64,000 nucleotides of DNA from Lasiodiplodia sp. COLG20 (Eukaryota; Ascomycota; Dothideomycetes; Botryosphaeriales; Botryosphaeriaceae), in contig VNWV01000006.1 of assembly GCA_009801085.1 (NCBI GenBank), positions 1,240,001 through 1,304,000 of the forward strand, given 5' to 3'. Of the stretch, positions 35,651 to 46,942 are shown piece by piece (within the stretch, counting starts at the first letter, position 1; every line of letters starts with the position of its first letter). The notes under the pieces are model-generated. The model worked only from the letters and a program-made list of their open reading frames with translations. It was not told the DNA's origin and ran no database searches. The position numbers and the translations under genes were made by a program.

Positions 35651-38600
35651 GCATTGCATGTTGAAGCAGTGCAAACTACGAGTGCTCCGGTTTCCTGGGC
35701 GCCCCGGTCATTGAGCTATAATAGGGACGGTTTGAACCATTATCGCAGTCTTCAATGGGGAGGCCATGGCAAACGCTTGCGGGAGAATACTGCACTTCGC
35801 CCCCACGCTTCTTTGATCGGCTCGAGAAAAGCGTGTCTCGGCGCTAAGGGCTCCGTGTTTTTTTCCTCGTCATTTTTGATTGCAATGAGGAATTGTTTCA
35901 GTGTGGTGGCACCCACTGAGTAATGACATGATGGGCAGCTGACGGATCTTGTGCACGGTGTGTCGGTTCCCTGCCGCGGGCGACTGCTTCCTTTGGGCAC
36001 GCAGATCGTCGCGTGTGGGCTGGTGAAAGGGTAGTCCCATGGCTTGGAAGAATTATTGATATTGTTGGAAAAATCAGTCCACTGACTCATTCCACTGGGG
36101 CGTGAGAGTAATGGGCCAGCACTGACTGCAAAGAGGCACAGCAAAAGGTCTGGCCGTGCTCCGGTCGGAAAGCATCGGCTGGTCCCAACACATAGGTTTT
36201 TTCAATAGAAGGATACGAGATGAAAGGCGCGCCCCGTCTTTCACTGTCGTAGCAGCAGCTGAGCGGCTCGGCCCGGCTGCATTGCGCTTCCGGTGGGGAC
36301 TGGGAAAAAATCCGCAGCGATTGCTCGATTCGGATCTCGGGTGAGGCCCCGAAGGAGTAAAGAACTACTTCAACGGTGCTGTTCATTGTGTACCCACTCC
36401 CGCTCGGCTGATGGAGGCGGCCAAGACCTGCCGGACCTGACTAGCTTTCGTTGATGTGGAGGCTTCATTTTCCAGCGGGAGAGGTCTAGATGTGCGTGTG
36501 CGTTGTCTCTCCCTCCCTGCACCGACGAAGATCTCGAGAGATCCATGTCCAAAGAGGAAACTGCTTCTCATACTGCCGAGAGCCGCGGGAATAATGGCCG
36601 TCGCCGCGCACACGTGTTTGGCCCGGAGCCTCGCCGCAATGGCAAAGGGAAAGGGGAATAGCATGCTGGACATTTGGGAGGGCTTGACATCACGGACCGG
36701 GTTGCGCAAAATTAGAACAGAGCTGCGCTGCACGTACGGGATGCAAAGCTTCGCCGTGTGGCCTCGTTGTCCAATGGCTTCGAAAGCATGTGAAGTTGAC
36801 GACTTACGCCGGGTTGACGGGACGGATTCCGACTCAATAGAGTCGAATAGCCCTCTCGCCTATTTGGACCACCGTATATGAAAGAGCATCAGGCATGTGA
36901 AAAGTACTCCGGCACGCTCGCTTCCGTGGTGACGTGCGGCGGTCGGAGGCCTATGCTGACTATGGACAAGCCGGCCCTCCGAGGACGAGGAGGCTCTGAG
37001 CGTCGTAAAGTGCGGAATGCTTGCACTACCCGAGGACGAAGCGAGCTCGACCATGAGGCATTTAGCCAGAATCCTTTGGGGGCCAGTCAGGACGTTTACC
37101 AGAGTCCTCGAGCGGCACAGAACGAAGCGACGGCGGTCCCCGACCACGGTCCTTGGAAGGATGGAAAGAGCCCCGCAACCAAGCATCGACGTCGTGGCCG
37201 GGGCGCGTACACGTTTCTCAATGCCAGTAGTCAGCTTCGCTGTTCAGCGCAGCCGGGGTACTCGTCATCCCTCACGAATCCCGGCCTTTGCATGCAGGTA
37301 ATGACCGACGGTACCCCACAACAGACGTCGAAAGGGCAAGGAAAAACAAATACACGTTCATTTCGCTACGTCTTGCCCGGAGCGTCCAACAGAGACAAAA
37401 CTCCGGCGGAAGAAAAGCAAAAAACCGTCCAACGCTTCTGGCCCCACACTTTGGCGCCTCATGGGCAAGGGGACCTGGCGAGCCGGGGACGAAGCCAGAG
37501 GGAACAGGTTTCGTTGCGTCAATAACCGGCACCGTCTGTTGAACAGGAATAGAAGACGGGAGATGGACGAAAATTGGGAGCGTTGGCGGGAGGGAGGCTG
37601 GGAATCGAGATCATTTTTGGTCGTGAGCACGGCCGCTTGACCGTGCGGTTCATTTGGTGAGAGGGAAGGCTTACTCACCGCGGTAGTGTGAGAGGCTGAT
37701 GTGTAGGACAGACCAACTTTTAATAAATGAGAGTAAGCATCCAAGGCGGATCCTGCGCAACCACCACGAAGACAAAACGAACGGGCTGCGGTCGAAGGAT
37801 ATAGCCTGGTGAAGAAATGCACAGCAAAGACAGAAGGCGATGCTGCACGGCAGAAGGATTGAGTCGTTCGCAGGAAGCATGACATGTGCAGGCTGCACTT
37901 CCCTCTCGCCACAGCTGGTGTTTCGCATGCCGCGCACGCATGCGTCGAGCCTTGAACATTGTAGTCTAAGACAATCACACATAAGCCGGGTCAATTGTTG
38001 AGCCTCTGCCAAGGCCAAGACAAAGATGTCCACGTGGGGCCTTCGCCGCTCAGTGCGAACACGGCTCAGACAAATGAAGCTGCAAATCGGGTCGAGGGAG
38101 AGCCGACGGGACGAGAAAGTGTCTCACACCACCACGTGGGGAGGACTCAATAGACTCTATAGGCGTCTGAAACTCGCCATGGAACGCTTGAAGCGTCCGC
38201 GGGCAGGCAGGTGTAGTCGACTTAAGGTTGGCCTCAAGGCACGTCAAGAGCTGCGGATGCAACATCTCCCGCGCGCGAGCCGGCCGGCGGCGTGCATCAA
38301 AAGGAAGACCGGCCCTTTTGCTGCTGTACGGGCATGGGACGCCGCATGGGGCGCACAAGCCTCATGTTGCTGCTGGCTGCTAAGCAGGCGGAGCGGGTAG
38401 GCTATCGAGCGGATGCATTGTACCTAAATCGTGCTCGGGAGATGCTTTGGCCAGTGCACCGCGACGCAGCCCAGGGAGACGCAGCTTTCGGCGGACGCCA
38501 TCCACAGCCACCGACGGGGCTCCGAGAACACTGCAGGTGCGCCTGCCGCGGCCCGTTGAAGGAAAAAAGGCGAGCGAGCGAGCGAGCAAGCAGCAGAATC

Positions 38601-41600
38601 GCTCCGACTCTCTCCATCTAGAAGGGCCTATTTGCATCGAGGAATCCGAAACGGGGCATTGATGATGACTAGCCCAGCGCGGGATTAATACATCGGCGAG
38701 CTACAGCTCCACAAAAAGTCGGGACGTCTGCCTGCCCGGCCACACGTGCTGTTGCCACGCCGCCAGAGACGCAGCTTGCCGGACGTTGGGATGACGCTGT
38801 GACCAGCTTTCCTGGCTTCCGCTGGGTTAGCATGTCAGCTCGCAAAAAGGAGGGTGGCGATGGAAAGGTTACTGGGACCCGCGCTGGCCGCGAGCAATCT
38901 TGACAAACAGGAGCACAACACTACAGCCGCAAGGCTCAGCTGCCATGACGGCATTCGCACAGAGGCACACACACCCACACTCACACGCCCCCTCCCCTTG
39001 GCCAATTTTTCACGGCCGTGATCTGCATCGAGGAGTCTCCCGCCTCGCTTTTCCGGATGCTCGCCAGCCACAAAAGGCCCCAGCGCCGCGCGGATGGGGT
39101 GGCGGGATGGACGGGCGATCAATGCAGGGACATGCCAGCGGTCCTGGTTTTGCAAAGAGCGCGACGCTGACATTACTGTCGGACCATGATTTTTTTTTTG
39201 TTTTTTTGCTTTTTGGTTGCCGGTGCGCATGCCCAAGCTGGAGCGGCAGACCGAGGAGCTCTGGAGCGAGCCATGACACGATTTCCCTCCCCTCCCCCTC
39301 ACCCGGCAGCGCTAGATGGCCCATCAAGCGATGGTGGTGTCGGGGTCCTTCCCGTGGGAAGCCTGACGTCCTTGCTCAATAACTTTGGCGGCGCCGAGCA
39401 TCCCACGAGCCTAGTGCGGGCACAGCATCCGAGTCGGATGCTCGTGGTTGGCCCGAGGCGGCAGGAGGGCGAAAAATTGAATTCGCTGGCGCCGGGAATA
39501 CTTCAAGGTCCTTTCTTCTAGCGGTTCCGACGCGACGGGATTGTCATGACCTTGGCCGGCGTCGCCGCGTGCTCCACAGAACCACGATCTTCAGATGCAA
39601 TCTGTCCTCTGTTCGACGTCAAGCGTACATTCGCTCCGCAGCGGCTATCTGGGAGATGCGCAGCGCGCGCGCAGTGGGCGCGGCGGGAGCCTGTAAGTAC
39701 ATATGCATGTAGGTATGTCGTGCCGCGCTCCGCCGCCCGCGACCCATCTGCGGAGGCAAAGGCGCGGCGGCTCCAGCCGAGCAGTTAGCTGGGTCTGTGG
39801 CTAGACTTGCTGCTTTAGCCCGCGGCCATGAGACGGACGTGCGTTGATGATGCCTGCAGCGGGCGCTTGCCAGAGCGCGCATCCCGATCCAGCGAGGGCC
39901 GGAAGGGCCTTGTGCGCTGCTCGCGGTTGCTCAAGTCCAGACGGCCAGATGCCGCGATGAGGCCGGCAGCCATTGGCGGGGTAGGCAGGCTGTGTGGATC
40001 GAAGCAGGGAATGCTCGATGACGAATCCCGGTCAGTGTGCACGACGGCGGTGGGGTTCAAAATGGCGGTGAAGAGGCCCTTGTCCGTGGCCATACGAGCG
40101 CGGGCGGAAGGGACGGCTTGATCATTGAATCGCTCCAGGATGCTTGAAGAGACTGGGGGCGACAAGTGAAGAAGGAGGTCGGCTGGCAGCGCTAGAAAAT
40201 CGCTTGAGAAACAGATGGGTTGCACGGGGCCCGAGACCTGGAGCGTGAGGTGAGATGACAAGCAGCCCGAGCCTGGCGGCAACACCTCCTCACCTTTGCC
40301 CGTCTGGGAGGCGTACCGCTGCGCCGGGCCCGCGCCGCCAATCACCGGCGCCGCCGCCCCAGCCTGGGGCCCTGTTTCGGCTTGAACTGGCCTGCAAGGA
40401 GTGGTCTGTGTCCCCCTACCATTCCCCGTTGTGGCTTGCTATGCCCAGCAGCCGATAACGGGCTTTGGGGGTGTCTTGACGTGGCCCGCACTGATTGGAA
40501 GAGGGCGTGTAGCTGAGAGCCTGCCTACCGTCGGGGCGCTGGCTGCTCGTCCGTGATTGACCTGGGGAAGAGACGTCCCGGCATCCGCCAGCGCAGTTGG
40601 CGGCATCCTTGCGACTCCCGCCCGGCGCGATCCAACGCCGCACCGTTTGCTGCCGCTTTGAGAAACCGCAAGTGCTGTCGGCCATGGCGACACTGGCGGG
40701 GCAGAGGCCTGCGACAGGGGGGCCCGTGCAGCTAATCACACGCATATGCAGGACGGGCGGGTGCAGCTGAGACTCGGCCAATGGGATCGCCGGTGCGCCC
40801 GCAGCTGCAGGAACGATGGCCTGGCCTTGGATCAACGACTCTCTTCTCGCTGTCCCGACGCCGTCCAGCAGACTGCCAGCGATGAGGCTGCTCGGCTGCC
40901 GAATGCTTGACGCGGACGAAGCGCTGCTCCCGCCCGCCTCGCGGCGCCGCGCGGAGCGCTCGGAGAATAAGGCTGCGCTGCGGCGGAGCATCTCGCTGGC
41001 GTTCTTGGCGGCGAGCGAGCCGCTATAAGCCTCTGAACAATCGATGGACCCGGGCGGGCGGTTGCGAGATGTCGAGAGGCGCAGGGAGGAGGACGGCCTC
41101 CGACCACGCACGCACGCACGCTGGCAGCGCTGGTCTCGGGACCGTCGACGGCCTCGTGTCCGACAAAACGTGAGGGTTCCGCGTGGGCCCTGGTGTACCG
41201 GCACTCGAGGAGCGTGTCGCGGCCATGACGCGCGTGGAGGAAGCCGGAGCGGAGACGGGCAGCGATGGCTGCTCTGCGCTGGGTGTGCAGGGGCGTGCTT
41301 CGTCAAGTGGGCGCAGTATTAAACGTGAGCCCATTCCTGAACCACGCGAACGCGGTGCGACCTGCCCTTGCATCTGGGACAAAATCCGTTGGCTGTCGCG
41401 GGCGCTGGTGGGAGGACCGTGGATCGGCATGAGTACAATACGGGACCGCTGGGCGCCACCCTTACACGGCAACACTGCTGTCTAAGACCCTCGCCCGTGC
41501 GACGCGCCTGATTGCGTGCCGCTGGCGGGCTGGCGTCATTGGGAGGCCGTCGAGGTCGAGGCGTGTCATCGGTGTCACTGCGAGCGTGCGGCATTGGCGG

Positions 41601-43380
41601 GTGGCTGGCAGCTGGCCGGCAGCCGCCCTGATTCGCCGCCCTCAGCAGCGCTCACCGGCGCGGTCCAAAGCTTGAAGGAATGCGCGGCTGACGGCATCCA
41701 GCGCTCATGAATCGCTCAACGGTCGCGGAGAAGCGTAGCCGCGCCTCGAGGCCGCTGTCCGTATCCACGTCTCACACGCCGGGCGATGTGTCGCGGGCGC
41801 CCACGGTACTGGGACGCAATCGTGATCTCCATCATCATGAAGAGGCGGTGCCGGTGCTGCTGTCGCGGTGGGTGGCTTGGGGGCCTGCCTTCGTGCCTTG
41901 TCCCTGCCCGCACACAACGCCTGGGGAGCGCCAGCGCACACGACGCACACCGCAACACGGCGGCGAATCAGCGCGGGCGCGCCAACACCACGCCCGTGGT
42001 ACAATCGGCAGCGACGCGGGCGCTGGCTGGCTGGCCGCGCGCGCCTCAGGCCTCCCCGGCGAGCGTCCAGCATCGGGGTGTCGCGCTGCGATTCGCCCGG
42101 GGCGCGCCATGCCTGCGCGGTCGCACCCGGCGCGCTGCTCTGCCCATCCTCCGGCGAGCACGTTGCACCACCCCTTCAGTCAGCGCAGACGGTTTTTCCG
42201 TTGGCTGCGGGCGAGCCACGCCGCCGATCGGCCAACCCGCGCGGCGCCTCGATGGACCTGCCCTGCACAGCGTGCCGCCCGCTCGCCCCGCGCGCGCGCA
42301 GCCGGATCCCTGCCTCGCTGCTCGATCGGTGAGCGTTGAGCGCTTGAGGCGACCCCACCGGCGCACTGCAAATCACCCGTTGCGCGGGTTAGTCATCGCG
42401 GCGCTTGACCTGCAGAGCGATAGTCGCACATCATGGCGCCCGTCTCCCGGCTGCTCTGACCACTCGACGCCACCATGAAGAGCGCGGCAGGGAACGCCGT
42501 CTCGGACAGGCCTGCCATTCCGACGGCCAGGCATGCTCTCGGAAGCGCAGCCCCACCGCGTCGCGCTGCCGGCGCGCGTCTCAGCTTAATAAGGGAAGCC
42601 GGCGGCGCGCACTATCTCCGTGTGGTGTCGAGGCGTGCAGCTATCAGATCCCCCCGCCGTTCGGGGCTGCGCGCGGCTGGTGCGCGGGCGGGCCGGCTGG
42701 GCGAGAGGGCGCACTGGCAGATGATTGACGGGCGGCGCTGGCGATAGGCGGTGGTGGCCTAGAAATCACGAGCGCGAAGGCAGAACGGGCCCTGTCTCGC
42801 CCACTCGCTTGCGTGCATTTGCGGGCCCTTGTCTGCCGCATCGCGCTGCAGCCCAGAAGCAAGCAAGCATGGAGGAAACGGCCCTCTCACGGGACCTGGT
42901 TCGCGCCCGGCCGCCACACCATCCTGCCCACGCTCTCCACCAGCCCCGAAGTGAATTTAGATTGAGCGTGCGGCGTGCGAGATCTCCACCCGCAGCTCCT
43001 GCCCAGCCCTCGACGTCGACGCTGCGCTGGCTCTGTCCATGCACTGCCCTTGCGAGCGCTCGCGCCGTCCCGCACACGCATCTTGAGACCTGCGCTTCTC
43101 TTTGACCCGCGCCCACGCACCGCCCGGCGGCTCGTGCTTCGCTGTCGGTCAAGCAGCTGCTGCTCGCCTGCGTCGTGGCCCGCCTGCACAGAACGCCCAG
43201 GTGCAGCGCCACCAGAAGCTCCTCAAAACGAACGCCCGCCAATTCAACACAACCACCGCCCATTGCCCGCCTGTGAGTAGCGAGCGCGAGCCCGCCGATA
43301 CGTACGTGCCTCTCAGCCTTCTGCCGCTGCCCTCTCAAGCGCTCGCCTATCTCTGCCCTGGACAGGTGCCAGCGTTGGTT
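35651..43380. other. Long GC-rich gene-free region upstream of StuA
   Basis: About 7.7 kb with no supported gene. GC rises along it, with CpG-dense stretches around 40.3-43.2 kb. Frames of 100-230 codons overlap on both strands and are Arg/Ala/Pro/Ser-rich, typical of GC-driven chance frames. Small simple repeats occur: GAGC/GCGA near 38568-38590, CA near 38965, a broken T run near 39189-39208, and ACGC near 41105. It most likely contains distal promoter and untranslated leader of the StuA gene, which is known in Aspergillus for an unusually long upstream region. Confidence 0.45.
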
Positions 43381-44847
43381 CGCTCGCGCCAACCCGACCC
43401 GCGCTAGCACATCTCACATCCCAACCTCCTCCGCTTTCTAAACCTCCGCCCTCCCCCACTGCCCGGCGCCAGGCCACGCTCTCTGTGCACCACCTGCGCC
43501 AGCGTCGAGGGTGCGTCCAGCGCCGCCGCCCGTCCCCCCTCAGCCGCCCGCGCCCCAAAGCTGACCAGCCGCAATCAGAGCAGATCCTGCACGGCCACTG
43601 TCAACGACCTGCGACGACTTTACGACTGCCCACGACCGCTAGACTGCGAGCTCTGTCCGGCTATTTGCCAGCTGCTATTCTTTGCCCGTCAACCCGCCCG
43701 CCCCCAGCTTCACGCCTGTTCGTTGGTCTTCGCCCGACCCACTCTCGGACAACAAAAAACCGCCCGCCTGCTGCGCCGCCCAGAAGCTCCACACCAGTCA
43801 GCCTCTCGTTGCTGTGCATGCCTTGACACGACCGATTGAGCCTCCCCTCCCCCCTTACGACCGGCACGACGTCACGACGGCCTTGTTCCTTCTGCCCTGC
43901 AAGCGTTTTTGTCGTCTGCTCTGCTTCCTCCAAGCCTCGCTCCCAAGCGCCGCATTCCTAACCTGGTCCTCGCCAAATTCCTCGGGTACGCTATCGTGCT
44001 ACCAGCAAACCGTGCCACCGCGGGAGCAACCACCAAACCGCCTCGGACGAGCCTAAACGATCTTGCGAAGCTGTCGCCTCCAGTCGCGCGGTGAGCTTCT
44101 GCACTTGAAGGTCAGTGTTTGCTCACCCACGTGCGTGCGCCGTCGCCCTGTCCTCCAATCCCCTCTCCCTCTACCCTCCAATCCCCCAACCAAACGTCCC
44201 TTTCGCCCGACTGCAAACCGTCCGCTTTGCCACCTACCCTGGCTCGTCACGGCACGACGAGCGAGGCGCCCGGCGAGCACGGCGGCGTTGGCCCCACATC
44301 TCCGGCTACGTGCACTCCCAGATCCTGCATCTGCCGTTGCGAAGGGAACCCCCCATTGCCCGCCCTGCCGACACCACTGACTCGACTTCCGAACAGGCTT
44401 CGACCTTCCCGTCCTGTCACTTCCAAACCAGACCCCGACAATACCGAAAAGCTGGAGCTGCCGTCGATCTCGCAGGTCCACTCCCGAGGCCCCGTCGACG
44501 CACCGTGGTACAACACTCAATTCACACCACGACCGACTGTATCGAGTGAGCGGCTACCGGCTTTGCCCCAGATCCAGTCGGGTGCCAATCCGTCGTCGAA
44601 CTCTTCCTCGCCTCGGGGTGGATCCATCAGCTCTGCCTCAGCCATCAACAGCAGCGCGAGCTCTCATACGTCTTACTCGTCATCGGTGAACGGAAGCCAC
44701 TCGGGCTTCAAGACTCCCTCACCCGAGCAGACTCCCCAGACGCTTGGACGAGACCCTCACTCGTTGAATGGGCAGTCGCAGGAATCGCCCTTCGCCCAGC
44801 AGCATCAACAATCCGGCTACGGTTACGCCACCGACTCATACGCCAAC
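43381..44847 (+). promoter_or_regulatory. Proximal StuA leader, nearly free of ATG
   Basis: C-rich stretch of 1,467 nt with only two ATGs (43818 and 44768). The StuA reading frame is open without stop from about 44119 to the StuA ATG. From about 44398 it has coding-like codon use and translates to Ser/Pro/Gln-rich sequence such as LELPSISQVHSRGPVDAPWY, yet contains no ATG. A candidate acceptor (CACTGAC ... GAACAG, ending 44396) precedes that stretch, and a GTGAGC donor-like site lies at 44091. It is either leader or an extra N-terminal coding exon. Confidence 0.55.
43818..43826 (+). other. Minimal upstream ORF (ATG-CCT-TGA) in StuA leader
   Basis: Two-codon frame, the only ATG between about 43381 and 44767. 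It could reduce or delay scanning on the StuA message if it lies in the transcript. Confidence 0.35.
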
Positions 44848-44851
44848 ATGA
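44768..44851 (+). other. 27-codon upstream ORF overlapping the StuA start (ATGA)
   Basis: Out-of-frame ATG at 44768 with no stop until TGA at 44849-44851, which overlaps the StuA ATG at 44848 as ATGA. This is the arrangement expected for termination-coupled reinitiation. Confidence 0.5.
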
Positions 44852-46942
44852 ACCAAATGCAGTCGTACGCTGATGTCCAGCAGCACCACATGCCCAACCC
44901 GGGGCATGCGACGTCGTCCGGCCCTCCATCCACAATCGGCCATTACGCATCGTACCAGCAGCCTCCGTACTTGCAGCCCGGCCCGACCAACTCGATGGTA
45001 CAAGGCTACTCGTACCAGAGCTCGTACGGCAATGGCATGCCTCCAACTCCCTCGACGGCGACGATGACCAACTCGCTCGTCCCGGCATCTTTACCTCTTC
45101 CAGGTGAGACAAGACGTTTCTAGCCTCCGCTGCACGGGTTAGCACTGACAAGATGCAGCAATGTCCGCTGGTGGCCCCGGCTCGACCGTTCCCGGCCAGC
45201 AAGGGTACCCACCCTCTCATCAATTTGACACGACAGGCCAGGTCGCGCCCCCCGGAATGAAACCCCGGGTGACCGCAACGCTCTGGGAAGATGAGGGCAG
45301 CTTGTGTTTCCAGGTCGAGGCTAAGGGCGTGTGCGTGGCGCGCCGAGAGGGTATGAATCCGCGAAAAAAGGCGCCACACCTGCTCCAGGACTGACGGCAG
45401 TACAGATAACCACTTCATCAATGGAACGAAGCTCTTGAACGTCGCCGGAATGACGAGAGGTCGGCGTGATGGAATCCTCAAGAGCGAGAAGACCAGGCAC
45501 GTCGTGAAGATTGGGCCTATGCACCTGAAGGGAGTTTGGTAAGTTTCGAAGAGGACCTTTGAATGATCAGGTGACTGACGTGGAGAAGGATCCCCTTTGA
45601 GCGTGCTCTAGATTTCGCCAACAAGGAGAAGATAACGGAGCAGCTTTACCCCCTCTTTGTGCATGATATTGGAGCACTTCTATACCATCCCACCAACCAG
45701 AGGACATCTGTAGGAACTGGAAACGCGATGGCAGCGCTCGATCGTCGTCGGCCCGAGGGCCAGCAGCGCTACATCGGCGCTCCGACGACCGCTTCGCAAG
45801 CGCCCCCGCTGCATCACCATCATTCTCTAAGCAATCCGTCGATCCCGACCCAGATCCAGCAATCGCCGCACTCCATTGCTCCTCACCCCGCATCAGGTCG
45901 TCCTTCGATCGATAGGGCTCATACGTTCCCGACGCCCCCGACGAGCGCGTCGAGCATCATGGGAATGGGCAACTCCAGCAATTCGTACGAGTGGGGTAAC
46001 CCCGGTGTGTCGAACATGCAAGGGAACCAACCCTTGTCGATAGACACGGGACTCAGCAACACGCGCTCCGTCCCGACCACGCCAGCAACCACTCCTCCCG
46101 GGACGATGCAAGCCATGCAGCAGTATCCGACCACACAAAGCTACGACACTTCTCGACAGATGTACAGCGCCCCTCCAAACCAGCAGGGCCAGTATGCCGC
46201 ACAGAACCTGTCTCGCTACCCTCAACCTGTTCAATCGGCCCCGTACCCCAAGAGCGAGATGGCGCCTCCGGTGCGCGCGGCCGGTGATCCGGTGCAGCAA
46301 GCAGACGTGAAGCCGACGGAGGGCCTTCTGAATCAACCGCCGGAGCAAGTTGGTCAGGTGACTGGCGAGGATGAAGCTGATCAGGATCACGATAACGAGT
46401 ACACTCACACCAGTGCTCCGTACAGCAACCGTGCGTCCTACGGCTACCCGGGCTCGACGGCTCCCGGAGCAATTCGCGGAGACCACGTCTCTCAGGACAT
46501 GACGGGCTCGCCTCACCAGAACGGTTCAGGCAGAGCCACTCCTCGCACCACCAACACCGGTCCGACTCAGTGGACGAGCGGGTACGCCACTCCTGGCCAG
46601 ACGAAGCTGCCTTCAAGCAATCTGTACAGCGTCATCAGCGACACCCGGAGCACCGCCAACGGCAACGGACCGGACGGGTATCCGGCGCCCAATGCGATGC
46701 CCACGGGCTATCCGAGCCAGTATAGCCCGGCCAACGGTCTTCCGGGCAAGCGCGTCCGCGAGCTCGATGATGACGAGACGGACTACGGTCGTCCGGCAAG
46801 CCGTGACGCGAATGGCAATGACATCGAAAGCTTAAAGCGAAGGAAGACTTTGACCGAGACGACCATGGGTGGTGCGGTTGGAGGACCCGTCCCTGGTCTC
46901 CAGCGCGCCAAGACCACGCTCGCTCAACACGGACGGCGGTAA
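44848..46942 (+). CDS. stuA: APSES transcription factor StuA (cell pattern formation regulator)
   Basis: bHLH-like APSES/KilA-N DNA-binding regulator of conidiophore development and morphogenesis in filamentous ascomycetes, acting in the nucleus. Four exons from the ATG at 44848: 44848-45103, 45159-45350, 45406-45538 and 45589-46942; 644 residues. Introns of 50-55 nt have donors GTGAGA, GTATGA and GTAAGT. The start [11 protein letters not shown] matches the known StuA beginning (MNQ.Q.Y.DV). APSES domain at about residues 119-227: [20 protein letters not shown], then [35 protein letters not shown] and [20 protein letters not shown], each exon joint preserving it. The C-terminal half is Gln/Pro/Ser-rich with [14 protein letters not shown] and ends in a basic signal ([10 protein letters not shown]). 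The frame is open upstream of the ATG, so a longer form cannot be excluded. Confidence 0.95.

Noticed and set aside
36878..37525. A 215-codon frame in the gene desert
   Set aside because: Low-complexity Arg/Ser/Gln composition, overlapped by a comparable antisense frame. No promoter or family resemblance.
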